A stretch of DNA of 64,000 bases from Steromphala cineraria (Eukaryota; Mollusca; Gastropoda; Trochida; Trochidae): positions 596,593 through 660,592 of the forward strand of contig OU744727.1 in the NCBI GenBank assembly GCA_916613615.1. Direction: 5' to 3'. Positions 47,452-58,199 of the stretch are shown here, in pieces; position 1 is the first letter of the stretch, and every line of letters starts with the position of its first letter. The notes beneath the pieces are model-generated. The model saw only the letters and a program-made list of their open reading frames with translations. It did not search any database and was not told the DNA's origin. A program made the translations under genes and the position numbers.

Positions 47452-47580
47452 AGATACATGATGACACAAGGGGTGTATACGAAATATCAGCGAGCTATCA
47501 TCTCACGAGGGGGTGGAGCCCCCGAGTGAGTGATAGCAAGCTGATATTTCGTATACACCCCGTGTGTCAATCATGTATCT
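47452..47580. mobile_element. 129-bp near-perfect palindrome
   Basis: The arms 47452-47513 and 47518-47580 are inverted copies sharing AGATACATGAT, GGGGTGTATACGAAATATCA and GATAG, meeting at a central GTGGAGC. Differences are single bases (for example CGAGCTATC versus the complement of GATAGCAAG). Probably a fold-back MITE; this sequence style is dispersed in bivalve genomes. Confidence 0.85.
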
Positions 47581-47920
47581 GTTTTATCCAATGGGCAACG
47601 TCTTGCGATCTTTCACCCGACATCAACATTCCCTGCATGACCAACACTTAGATTACGTCTGAAGGAATCGTCCAGCGACGAATGACCCAATTTCCTTATT
47701 TTGTTCGTAACGATGAATAATATTGATGGATTTGGATGACCAGAAATTCTCTCATCCATGCAGGCATATGCAACATATTTACTGAAATAAGGTAACACAT
47801 GCACTGATTTGTTTTCAGACTGGATTTCATTTTATAAAGTGAAATGTAAATTTTATTACTTGGGGTCTTATCAATATTAAAAGAATTGTTGATTTTTCAC
47901 CAACTTATTTATGTACCTTT
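47581..47920. other. Spacer, nothing firmly recognised
   Basis: A minus-strand stretch (47613-47804) encodes a 63-codon frame with SGHPNPSILFIV and SLDDSFRRNLSVGHAG, which looks less random than its neighbours. I do not recognise it, and it is not bordered by good splice sites. Confidence 0.3.
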
Positions 47921-50140
47921 TTAGCTCACCTTTACAAAGTAAATGTGAGCTTATGTCATGGCGCTTCGTCCGTCGTCCGTCTGTCTGTCCGTCCGTCCGT
48001 CTGTCCGTCCGTCCGTCTGTCCGTCCGTAAACTTTCATGAAAAAGACTACTCCTCCTAAACTAATTCAGATATCATTCTGAAATTGTAGTATGTTATACC
48101 CATGGTGATTCCCCACTGAAAGGTAGACGTTTCAGTTTCGAGAATCCAAGATGGCCGCCATGACAGCCATATTGAATTTTCAATTAGATTTCATGAAAAA
48201 GACTACTCCTTCTAAATGAATACAGATATCATTCTGAAATTGTAGTATGTTATACCCATGGTGATTCCTCACAGAAAGGTAGACGTTTCAGTTTTGAGAA
48301 TCCAAGATGGCCGCCATGACAGCCATATTGAATTTTCAATTAGATTTCATGAAAAAGACTACTCCTTCTAAACGAATACAGATATCATTCTGAAATTGTA
48401 GTATGTTATACCTATGGTGATTCCGCACAGAAAGGTAGACGTTTCAGTTTTGAGAATCCAAGATGGCCGCCATGACAGCCATATTGAATTTTCAATTAGA
48501 TTTCATGAAAAAGACTACTCCTTCTAAACGAATACAGATATCATTCTGAAATTGTAGTATGTTATACCTATGGTGATTCCGCACAGAAAGGTAGACGTTA
48601 AAGTTTTGAGAATCCAATATGGCCGCCATGGCAGCCATATTGAATTTTAAATTAGATTTCATGACAAAGACTATTTCTCCTAAACCAATCTAGATATCAT
48701 TTTTATATTGTAGTATGTTATACCTATAGTGATTCCGCACAGAAAGGTAGATGTTTCAGTTTTGAGAATCCAAGATGGCCGCAATAGCAGCCATATTGAC
48801 TTTTCAGCTGCAGATGACACAGCATTATTATTAAATTTTAAGCTTTCATCAAGTGATCACTGGCACCATATAAATTCTCTAATTTGAACTTACTAATCAT
48901 AATATTATCTTTAATATGGAATATTTAAGATTGTCGTGCAAGTTGTTCTATATTTTTAAGTGTTTCTAAAAAAAATTAAGATGAAAGACAAACATAATTG
49001 ATTAATTTGTTTAAAATCTTTATGGCAACTAGCTGCAAAAACCAAATCACATTAAACATGTTAAATTTTAAACAATGGTATCTCCCTTATATTCCTTTAA
49101 ATACCACACATAAGGGGTCAACCAGAGTTCAGATATTCCACTATCCTGTCTAATACACATCCCAAGGCAGGCTGCTAGCATCACAGTGGCAGCTGCTAGT
49201 CTGTTGCATAATCAACCTGACCCAATTGATATGGTAGAGCATTATGCTATATGGCCATGGCCCATGTGTATGCAATAAAAGTTATGGACTTGTATTCTCA
49301 TGACAGTGATATGTTCTTTCTAAGAATAACAACTTACACAAAACTTGTTTACAATAAGCTTTGTGTTTAGCAATCTACATGATAAGTTGATGTGGAATAA
49401 ATATGCAGATGAAAATCGAAAAGGGTTTAGTAAGAAAAGTAAGGAAATTTGATTTGTCATATCTCTCTGTTGATTTGACAATGCAAAAATGTTTACCATT
49501 ATAGTACTGTATGAGTGTTAAATAAATTGATACTTTAATGAAAGACATCTCATGGTCACTTGACATGTAAATATTGTGTGAACAAAATAAACGTGTCTTA
49601 TGCATTGCTGTGTTTATGACTTTCCTCTCAATCAGTCATTCATTTTCCTTGAAAAATCTGTACTTTTGGGATTCTCAATATCCCATGCAGCATAACCATC
49701 AGTGAAATAATCTTGAAATCATATTAATGATTCACTACAAAACAAATGTAAGTGCCCACCATCCTGTAAGTAATGAATGACATTTAAATGGATACACCTA
49801 AACCAATCAAGATATCATAATGAAATTAATACGGATGCCCACATAAAAGTAGCATTTTGAAGATTAAAAAGTACAAGATGGTCACCAATTCAGCCATAGA
49901 TATACAAAAAAGTTATACAAAAACCTACTGCTTGTTAACTTATCGTGATTATATCATTCGTGTATTAATGTTTGTTCAAGCTCTAGTCGTTTCCAAAAGA
50001 AGACTAGTATTTTAAAAGATAAAAAAATCACGATGGCAGCCATAATCAATTATATAAAAGATGGTTACATGTATAATTTAACTATTTTACCACATCATTC
50101 ATTTTAAGGTGAGCTTCTGTACCCTCGGTACTTTTATTAC
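47921..50140 (+). mobile_element. Pearl-like element, second family, with 5 x 156-bp core
   Basis: Starts TTTTTAGCTCACCTTTACAA, with GTGAGCTTATGTCATGGCGC and a long GTCCGTCCG/GTCTGTCCG run. It ends near AAGGTGAGCTTCTG and CCCTCGGTAC. The tandem core repeats AAATTGTAGTATGTTATACC at 48081, 48237, 48393, 48549 and about 48705 (spacing 156). Each unit also has AAGATGGCCGCCATGACAGC. More decayed unit fragments (CAAGATGGTCACC near 49875, CGATGGCAGCC near 50033) follow in the right half. Non-coding. The architecture parallels the 146-bp family but the sequence is different. Confidence 0.8.
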
Positions 50141-52239
50141 TACTTATTTGGGAGGGGGTTGACCTTAATTACTGAACAGTTTGGATTAGAAATGTCAGCT
50201 CGAAAGTTCGACATATATCTATATTTGTCCGAGATGCCAATGAATTTCTGTAATCGTTGGTACTTTTCAACCTGAATTTTTGTCACTGCATTACATATTA
50301 TGGTCAGCTTGCTATTTTTCTCATTTAGTGACTGGTAATGTTAATATTTTGGTAGCCTGAGCGGTTTCCATTCCTTTGATCTCGGCTACGTGTTTGAGGA
50401 TGCAACAATGTTGAACGTTCTCAAGGTCGTCGGCCCGATATTGCTAGCTCCGCCCTAAAACTGCCTCTCTCCTTCATGATTGTCGAATCAGGACGTCAGA
50501 AATAACTGTGGTGATATTTTCGTGACATGATTTACAACTGCGAAAAGATCAAAGGAAAATATGCCGCCCATTGGATAATTATTAAGAATTTAACAAGACC
50601 TCAATTGTTTGTCAAGTTATTCACTTGAAATATAATAAATGTTTAACCATTATAATGCTTATTATTCAATGAGTGTTCAAATATGTTGAAAGTGTTTTAT
50701 GTTCAACAACTATTATAAATAAAATTGCCTTGAAACAATATTCAAGTCAATACTGATGCTGACCATTGACATTTATAACTCTTAGAATTTGCAAACACAG
50801 CTAATCCCTCTCATTAACAAGTGTTCATATTTTCTAGGAGAAAAATCAATTATAAATTTGAAATTTCTGGATATTATTGGGGATAGTATTGGCATTCTTA
50901 CAATTGCTTTGGAAAGGTAGAGCCATGGGCCATTTTGCACAATTGATGAAAAAAACTGGACCATTAAAATGTTGAGGCTTACTATTAATATATGGGAAAT
51001 TGCTTATTTGATATGCAGAAAAATTTTTAAAAGCCTGAAAATGGGTCATTGTAAAAGCTGTCTTTCCCAATGCCTGATCATTCTTTTAGCAAAATATGAA
51101 TTAACAAATATCTGTTGACAAAGCAGATAGTTCTACTTTTAGAGCAATTTTGATTTTATCTTTATGATTTATAGCTTACAAAGATAAAATATACTCCCTT
51201 ACCAACTTCAAATAATTTTGACATCTGATCTCAATTCTTGGCATATATCCATGATCTTAAGTGAATAATTGATAAAAAGTCGATATAAAAATAAATATTT
51301 GAGTTTAAAAAATGAAAATAAATTGTAAATAAAATTAAAGGAAGATTCAAAACTGAACATTGTAAGAGGTATTTCCTTTAATTTAAATTAATATAAGGAT
51401 AAGAAGAAAAGAAAAGTGTATAGAGTATTATGAAATATGAAAGACAATACTTTTAGTTATCTTGTTACTGAATATCATTATCATGAAAGGTCCCTTCGTG
51501 TACCTAAAGTTATTAGCTGTTTGGTCGATATAAACTATTTCTGAATAAATGGTTATTGGTATACATTGGCTATAAATTTATACACTATGGATTTTGACAA
51601 TTTCCTAACAATATATTGTTTTCTTTTTCAAAACACAAAATGTACTGTTGATATATATTCGAAGCGAAAATTCACAGGAACCCACGATTTGCCTACATTT
51701 TATTTACGAAAGGGCAAAGGGGTTACTGTGATCTCTACTGTACTGTTTGTTTTGTTTGTTATTTTTCACGGGAGAAATCGCAGGGACGTGGGACATATAT
51801 ATTTTAGATTAATTTACGAAAGTGCAAAGAGCTGGTACACGAAAACATATGAGTAATTCTATATTTATATGTTCAGAAATGACCCATTTCTTTATAAATC
51901 TGTGCGATTTCCTATGTCCGTCATACCACATAATCGGCACTTCCGCATTCGTTTTATAGTGCACATGAAATAAATATTCGTCAATTGTGTTTGAAATTTG
52001 TTGAAATTAGGATAATAAACAGTACAGAAACATTATCAATTGATCGTTTCGTTTAACATTACAAAATAAGGCAGTTATTACACACGGAATATCAATGTCC
52101 GTAACGCTCACGTCAATGACAACGTGCGTTTGTTTGTCGGACATAACATGAGTTACCTCCCTTGATTTCAAGGGGCGTGGTTATCTCTCGTCTGGCGATA
52201 GGTTAATTCTGTAAAGGGCTAAGAAAGAGTCGATAAAAT
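50141..52239. other. Intergenic DNA, nothing recognised
   Basis: AT-rich. Open stretches at 50782-51070 (minus) and 51566-51856 (plus) have no recognisable content; the latter reads through a fragment related to the inverted-repeat element at 4864. Confidence 0.45.
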
Positions 52240-52520
52240 ATGTTTCTATAGTGGCCGGGCCGCGATTGCGGGAAAACCCGTGTTAAAGATACACTAGGCC
52301 GGATGTTTTCCCCGACCATCGCTGATTTTACGGGTAACAAGATCACGTGATTCAGACTGGGCGTCGGCCAAGCGTCGCGAGCGATATTTTAACAGGGGAT
52401 TTCCCTTATTGACACGCGATCGCTGTTTGGCTGTTACATTCTTGCTGTGATTTAAATGTTTTTGAAAAGTTCGTATTTGAAAAAGGATTAATTTTTGTCT
52501 GGTATGTGATTTATGGCTAG
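52240..52520 (+). promoter_or_regulatory. CpG-rich patch with palindromic E-box, possible promoter
   Basis: About 200 bp of CpG-rich sequence stands out in AT-rich surroundings. It contains ATCACGTGAT (palindromic E-box of the TFEB/MITF/USF type) at 52342-52351 and several GCGA/TCGC words, and is followed by CTG|GTATGTG near 52500, a possible splice donor. No coding exon is seen. Orientation and function are inference. Confidence 0.22.
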
Positions 52521-53650
52521 TGACCCTATTATCGTGGTAACCTCATTTAAGTCTCCAGTATCTACAAGGAATATTCATATTTGCAAAGCTCATCAAAGAT
52601 GAATAAACTAAATACTGAGGCATTAAAAAAACCATTTTTTCAAATGTTCAGTAATATTTTTTCACATTTGTAGTGATCTGAAATATTGATTCTTTTTTTC
52701 CTTCATGAAATATTAACTGCAAGTGCAATTAATTAAAAAACGATCCTGTCTTCACGAAATATTGTCCGAGAGTTTTTTTGTTTTGTAGGTGAATAGTTTG
52801 ATAGATAACAAACAGAACTGTATGAAAGGGAAATGTATTGATGGTTTCAAAGATGTTGGATAAAGAATTACATTTATGGCGAAAATAACACACAAACCCT
52901 AAAATTATAACCTTTTCGCAATATTAAAGTAGGTTATTAATGAGCTCAAAAAAGATTGCAACATTCTCTTTTCATTTTATAGGTACAATAAATGTGAAAA
53001 CAATGATCTCACTTTTCAGGAGCAATGTAGCTTGAATTTTATATATGTACTTTTATTGTAAAAAATGGCATTTTGTTAATATCCCTATTTCAAATCAGTT
53101 TACATTCAAATTGTAAATAATAATCTTACAATGGTGATTATATGTACAGAGAATAATTTATTAATCATACTTACTACCTTGATAATAGGGTACCCCAGAT
53201 AAAATACATCACACGGATAAGATTTTTTATATCTATGTCAAAATAAATATTTTCCATAGATAGAAGTTTAATTAACATTTTTGGGAAGGATATATGTGCA
53301 AACAAGAAACAATATTTAGATTGTACTCCTTTAGAGGGAAATATACATGTGAAACAATAAGACCCACGATAATAGGGACCACCTTCATAAACATATTTTA
53401 TTCATGAAAATACATGAATGGATTGGCCAACAAGCACCTACGTGCTTATATTAAGGCCGTTCAAAATAATGACATATGAAAAATATACAAAGCTTAAAAA
53501 ATAGTGATTATGCATGAATAAGATTGTTTGTTTGGCAGTCAATATATAAGTGCTTATGGAATGTCAAATCGATCAGATTTTATTATGAAATAATGAATAC
53601 ATTTCAATAATCTGTCTAGATCATTGTTTGTGAACCATGTACATCCCCTT
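52521..53650. other. AT-rich intergenic DNA, nothing recognised
   Basis: No coding or repeat signal recognised. Confidence 0.45.
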
Positions 53651-53671
53651 AATACCGTGTTGATAGTAAAT

Positions 53672-54088
53672 TTAAAAGAATGATTGCTGTCTTAATTCTG
53701 TAAACTTATTGCATGTGAAAATATAGTGTACAGCGTTTTCAATTGAGTGATCGCATTGGCACGCGGGGCTGTCAATAATATGTCTTTCAAATTTATCAGC
53801 ATTCAAGTCACTACAGCGGAACCTAAGGCGAGAGTGGATAATTTGACAGATTCTTAAAACGTGGTTGAGATTGAAAGAAATAGTTTTATTTTTAGGTCCG
53901 CAAACCGAATTTTTGAAGCCAAATAACGAATCGCTATTTCGAATGTCGGGAGTTAATGAATTCCACAGTTTTATTGTATCAGGTAAAAAAGACTTGGCAT
54001 ATGTCGCCGTTCTGCATTTTACTGGTCTGGTATGTGTTCGTGGCTTTTGGAAAGTAGTGTACTCACATATCTTTCCTGGTAATCGCAC
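53672..54088 (-). pseudogene. C-terminal tail of a CR1/Jockey-like LINE ORF2
   Basis: A 138-residue frame carries the typical end of a LINE polyprotein: LWNSLTPDIRNSDSLFGFK (the W-N-x-L-P segment after the RT), then RLRFRCSDLNADKFERHI, SPACQC and AVHYIFTCNKF, a Cys/His-rich C-terminal motif. The frame is open to its upstream end, but everything before it is missing; the upstream flank at 54114 is a pearl-like repeat. It is a truncated remnant, not a gene. The same tail, much more decayed and in the opposite orientation, lies at 60290-60738. Family named from motif recognition. Confidence 0.75.
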
Positions 54089-54113
54089 AAATTAAAGATA
54101 ATCAATTATTAAG

Positions 54114-54395
54114 CTTTTTTAGCTCATCTGGCCTGTAAGGCCCGATTGGCTTATGGCATGGCAGGGTGTCCGGCGTCCGTCCATTCGTCCGTCCGTAAAC
54201 TTTGTGGAATTTCGACTTCTTCTCCAGAACCATAAGGCCTAGAAAGCTGAAACTTTGTGTACAGACTCCTTGTCTAGTGAGGATTAGAAATTGTAGCTTT
54301 GGTGGCCCTGTGACCCCAAATAGGGTCACAGGGGTCACAACTTTAAAAACCTATTTTCATCTTCTTCTCCAGTTCCAAAAGGAGTAGAGAGTTAG
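54114..54395 (+). mobile_element. Truncated pearl-like element, single core unit
   Basis: The start TTTTTTAGCTCATCTGG, GGCTTATGGCATGGC, GTCCGTCC and one GTGACCCCAAATAGGGTCAC core unit are present. The right arm with the terminal hairpin is missing. Confidence 0.8.
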
Positions 54396-54598
54396 AGGTA
54401 ACAAAGTATGACAAAATAATAAATTTTTGTTGTAATTCACTTTATTCAGATAAAAACAATGCAATAATCATTAGCACTGGTAACACATTGTTTACTGATA
54501 CAATACATAGATCTCTTTATTCAGATATAACAACATTAATTAGCACTGGTAACAATGCAATAATCATTGGGTACATGACTTCTGATTGACTGACTGCT
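54396..54598. other. Short locally duplicated AT-rich segment
   Basis: TTTATTCAGATA and ATTAGCACTGGTAACA each occur twice within 120 bp, a local duplication. On the minus strand two AATAAA words (complement of TTTATT at 54441 and 54514) could serve as 3' signals for the adjacent minus-strand frame. Confidence 0.5.
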
Positions 54599-54974
54599 TC
54601 ACTGGAGTTTATTCAGTTTGATGTTCCTAGAAACCCCATTAAGGATTTCAGGGACGGACTTCCTCCCTGACCTAATGTCATTACAGAGTCTTTGCAAGCG
54701 AGCTTGCATCTTCACAAAAATGGGCGGCTCTTCTTTTCATGGACAATCGGAGTTTGGTGAGGTTGATCTGAGACTCATCTGGTGAGTGGTTGTGTGCCTG
54801 GGTGATCTCTGGATTTTCATTTTGCAGGTTGGTCCAAATTTGGCCCTTGCAATTCAGACTGGATTTGCGACTGCACTTCCAAACAATCTTGGACTTTCGA
54901 GTTGCATGTTTGGTGTACATGTAGCCATCTAACACCAGCTTTAACCCACCCTTGTTTGTCTGAATTACTTCCAT
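54599..54974 (-). pseudogene. FLYWCH-type zinc-finger reading frame with a late frameshift
   Basis: Starts at an ATG at 54974. Residues 1-70 match the FLYWCH zinc-finger pattern: an aliphatic lead (LKLVLDGYMYTKH), IVWKCS with C34, LNCKGQIW with C42, and AHNHSPDE with H61 and H63. FLYWCH domains bind DNA and in invertebrates often form the N-terminal part of MULE (Mutator-like) transposases and of small host proteins. The frame stops at 54681, but the neighbouring frame continues with MQARLQRLCNDIRSGRKSV and ends at a TGA at 54599-54601, so a one-base change in the T run near 54717 shifts the frame. About 120 residues would be encoded in all, with no transposase domain. It may be a transposon fragment, a host exon or an intact short gene with a sequencing error. 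Confidence 0.65.
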
Positions 54975-55257
54975 GATGTAATGGTTAATATTGACATGAA
55001 ATCACATGAGACTCACATCACATATACTCTTGATTGGTGCTTAATTAATCCCTGATTAATCCTAAATAGATTGAGATAAACTCACATTTTCTTAATTCTT
55101 AATTAATCAAAAATGCCTGTTAAAGTAAAGTCTTAAAGTTAATTAATCCATATTTAGATATCACAACATCCTTCTTGATACCTCAAGTACAAACAATTCA
55201 TGTTTTCTTAACAATATCTTTGATGTTAATGTCTATTTAACCTGTTTTTATAGTAAT
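54975..55257. other. AT-rich spacer, nothing recognised
   Basis: Upstream flank of the FLYWCH frame. No clear promoter or splice signals. Confidence 0.4.
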
Positions 55258-55347
55258 AGGACTTTTTTTCCGGAGGACTTTTTTACCGGTACTTTTCTTC
55301 CAAGGACTTTTTTTCCAAGGACTTTTTTTCCAAGGACTTTTTTCCTA
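55258..55347 (+). repeat. Minisatellite of 15-18-bp units
   Basis: GGACTTTTTTTCC-type units repeat six times (CCAAGGACTTTTTTT in the clearest copies). The lysine-rich minus-strand frame across it is only a translation of the repeat. Confidence 0.85.
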
Positions 55348-55456
55348 TAATCTAATTCAATCACCTTAAAATAATTGCTGCTAGGTAGGGAAGGTAAGAT
55401 GGGGCGGGGATTAAAAAAAAAGCAATTTCTCATCTATTCATTTCGTGGGCTTGTCA

Positions 55457-56153
55457 TTTTTAGCTCATCTGGCCTGTAAGGCCCGATGGGCTTATGGCAT
55501 GGCATGGTGTCCGGCGTCCGTCCGTCTGTAAACTTTGTGGAATTTCGACTTCTTCTCCAGAACCATAGGACCAAAAAAGCTGAAACTTTGAGTACAGACT
55601 CCTGGGCTAGTGAGGATTATAGATTGTAGCTTTGGTGACCCTGTGACCCCTAATAAGGGCCACAGGGGCAACACCCTTAACATCTATTTTCATCTTCTCC
55701 TCCAGAATCATGAGGTCTAGAGAGCTGAAACTGTGTGTACAGACTCCTTCACTAGTAAGGATTATAAATTTTAGCTTTGGTGGCCCTGTGACCCCTAATA
55801 AGGGCCACAGGGGCCACAGCCGTAAAACCTATTTTCATCTTCTTCACAAGAACCATTAGGGCTAGAAAGCTGAAACTTTGTGTATAGACATCTTGGCTAG
55901 TGAGGATTATTAATTGTAGCTTTGGTGGTCCTGTGACCCCTAATAAGGGTCACAGGGGCAACGCCCTTAAAACCTATTTTCATCTTCTTCTCAAGAACCA
56001 TGAGGCCTAGAAAGCTGAAACTTGTTGCCTATATACTTAATTTTATGATTGGTGACCCTGTGGCCTGAACAAAGGGGGAATCACATTGGCCACACTCTAC
56101 AGCATTATTGATGATGAAGCCTGATGTGCTACAGAGCCAATGGCTCTATTTTT
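55457..56153 (+). mobile_element. Complete short pearl-like element with 3' hairpin
   Basis: The left end is TTTTTAGCTCATCTGG with GGCCTGTAAGGCC (a small hairpin), then GGGCTTATGGCATGGC. The core has four units (GGTG[AG]CCCTGTG at 55634, 55779, 55924 and 56051; spacings 145, 145, 127). The right end is GATGTGCTACAGAGCCAATG then GCTCTATTTTT, where AGAGCC-AAT-GGCTCT is a perfect 6-bp stem. Both termini are in T runs. This is the best-preserved short copy and defines both ends of the family. Confidence 0.85.
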
Positions 56154-56456
56154 CATGGTTACATATAACATCGCTTACAGTTCGTCACATTGTGTGATAA
56201 ATTGAACATCCTGTAATAAAACTTACCGGGGTAATACATTTTGAATACGACCGGGTATCTAGCATTTGAAGTTGTGTATTATATAGCCGGGTGTCACAGA
56301 TAACAGGTGTTAGGTGTCAGTTTATTACCGTCTTGTGACTCTTGCAGTGTGTTGTAACAGGTTATATAACCTGTCGGGTCACTGATTGATGACACCATCG
56401 TGTATTGTTTAGTGGATAATGGATGTGTACAAAACAATTTCCACTAATTCAATGTT
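56154..56456. other. Spacer, nothing recognised
   Basis: No coding or repeat signal other than short local TATA/GGTGT words. Confidence 0.4.
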
Positions 56457-56615
56457 ATTATTTAATATACTCTCCTCGATAGTTAACAATATGCCCGATT
56501 ATCCTAATCTGTCTAATTCCGACAACCTTCACACAGAGTAAAGATAGAGTTAACGCCGCTCTAACCTGTACCGAATACTCGCCACCAGGTGGCCAACCCT
56601 ACGTCATCATTGCTT
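56457..56615 (+). repeat. Left inverted terminal repeat of the DIRS element
   Basis: About 159 bp, inverted at 59911-60074 with high identity (shared: GTTAACAATATGCCCG, ATTCCGACAACCTTCACACA, GTTAACGCCGCTCTAACCTG, CCACCAGGTGGCC, ACGTCATCATTGCTT). The outermost ~20 bp differ between the two ends (ACTCTCCTCGATAG versus ACTCACCGTCGATAG), as in other DIRS elements, where each end is restored from its own half of the internal region. Confidence 0.95.
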
Positions 56616-56639
56616 TTCTGTCGGCCATCAAGTACACTT

Positions 56640-57240
56640 GTGTTTTTGGTGGCTCTGAATTTCGATTACAATAAACCTTTTTTACTTACGGTATTCCTGC
56701 TTTCACTTGCGATTTCGTGTCGTTGCGAGACCTAGCTAGTTCTGTTGAGGCAGTTAGCGTCTCTCTTCGTCGGTAACTTGGGATTGTTTTGACTGCAGTT
56801 GCCTCTGTCAACTGTTGTCTATTTCAGCCGTCCCGAACCGCACGTGCTTTTTGTGCCGGGTCGCTCAGGCTTGTGAGCTCTGCTGGCCTTTCGGTAGACC
56901 TCCCGTCCTCCGCCTGGCCGTTAGCGCTTGCCTTGGACAGCGCCTGCCTACTGTTGCGTCAGGCGCCCTACCGCCTCTTGCTAGCGCTTGGCTTTAGCAG
57001 GCTGCCCGTTGGAAGCGCCTGTCGTTGGACAGCGCCTGGTGCTAGGCGCACTCCGCCTCACGCAAGCGGCGTCCCTTGGAAGCGCCTGGTGCTTGGACAG
57101 CGCCTGTCGCCTGCCGCGTTAGGCGCTCTACCCCCTCTCGCTAGCGTCTGCCGCCTGTCGCGTCAGGCGCCCTACCGCCTCACGCTAACAGCCGTCTACA
57201 CCCCCGTCTTTACTCACGCGCTCTCGGCGTGGTGATACGG
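56640..57240 (+). other. 5' leader of the DIRS element with reiterated GCGCCT words
   Basis: A GC-rich leader before the first ATG of gag. AGCGCCTG occurs five times and its near complement AGGCGCC/AGGCGCT three times between about 56935 and 57180, giving several possible stems. An open frame at 56789-57235 (alanine/leucine/proline/arginine-rich) reads through these reiterations and is not recognisable as a protein. An AATAAA at 56671 lies upstream of the leader. Confidence 0.6.
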
Positions 57241-57242
57241 GG

Positions 57243-58199
57243 ATGTCGGATCCTTACTCAGGATTCTGTGGTGGGTGTGGATCCAGGAAGTCGGCGCGCT
57301 TCGATCCACACTCGCTCTGTCGCCTGTGCCGCAATTTGTGCGCCGAGTCGGACAGGTGCAGAGAGTGTGAACACCTCTCGTCCACTGAACAGCGTGATTA
57401 CCGCGCGGCGGTAAAAAAATCTGAGACTCAGCACAAGTTGAGGGTCGCCAGGCGCCCTTCCTCGTCCTCTTCCGCTACAAGATCTTTCTGACAAGATCCG
57501 GTCTGGCCTCCCCGTTCATGGCAGTTCGTTGCCATCTTTCCCATCCTGGACGACGACATCCGTCGAGTGGCCGCTCCCTCCGTACCTCACCAAGTATCGG
57601 ACTCCCATCTCTCTCACCTGGACAAAGAGGCAAGGAGCATCCTCGGGCTGGCTAACCACGTGGCCCACGCATGCCAGGCGATGGCTGCTTTCGCCAATGA
57701 GGCGGGTATGGAGAAGGGGGCCAAGGCTCTCTACCGCGGTTTCGGCTCTGTCGCCGGGAACCTAGCGCAAATGATGTTGTCTGCCTCCCGCATCTCAGCA
57801 GGGGTGACTAATCTCAGGCGCGATGGTTTCCTGGCGCGGACCAACCTTCCGGCGGAGCTCCAGAACCGCCTGAGGTCTGCCCCCGCAGGCTCCTCCACCT
57901 TATTCGACGGCCAAGTCGCCGAAACGCTTCGGCAGCGCCAGGAATGTCAACAGCAAGAGCTGACCAACCGGTTGGCCTCTGGCGGGCGCAGAGCATCGCC
58001 TCAGGTGTCGACGCCCAAGAAGAAGGGAGGGGGCGCGCCCTCCTCCTCCTCCAAGACTGGAGGCGTGTCCTTTCAGGGAAGGGGTCGGCAGGACAGAATT
58101 TGCGGCTTCAGTGCCGGCCCCTCTCCAAAGCGCACTCCCAAGAAGGGAATCCAACGTGGGAAGGGTCGCGCCTACGGGGGTCCCCCCAACAGGCAATGA
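57243..58199 (+). pseudogene. gag: Gag of the DIRS element, one in-frame stop
   Basis: A 318-codon frame from the ATG at 57243 to the stop at 58197-58199, broken only by a TGA at 57489-57491. The N-terminus is cysteine-rich (C9, C12, C26, C29, C33, C39, C42), an expected zinc-binding module, followed by STEQRDYRAAVKKSE. After the stop the same frame goes on with LSHLDKEARSILGLANHVAH and an alanine-rich helical region, then a basic, glycine-rich tail (KKKGGGAPSSSSK, GRGRQDR) suited to nucleic-acid binding. The LDKEARSILGLANHVA-type segment is typical of DIRS gag proteins. The tail overlaps the RT frame, which lies in the +1 frame. If the TGA is a real mutation, gag is truncated to 82 residues; an internal ATG at 57567 could start the rest. 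Confidence 0.8.

Noticed and set aside
47613..47804. 63-codon minus-strand frame (SGHPNPSILFIV, SLDDSFRRNLSVGHAG)
   Set aside because: It looks somewhat protein-like but I recognise no family, no splice context and no repeat structure; too weak to list as a gene.
51566..51856. 96-codon frame with a hydrophobic stretch
   Set aside because: It spans a fragment related to the inverted-repeat element at 4864 and shows no family resemblance; the hydrophobic run reflects TTTGTTTTGTTTG.
55248..55433. Lysine-rich 61-codon minus-strand frame
   Set aside because: It is a direct translation of the 15-18-bp minisatellite at 55258-55347.
56789..57235. 148-codon frame upstream of DIRS gag
   Set aside because: It reads through the reiterated GCGCCT leader and has low-complexity Ala/Leu/Pro/Arg composition with no recognisable domain.
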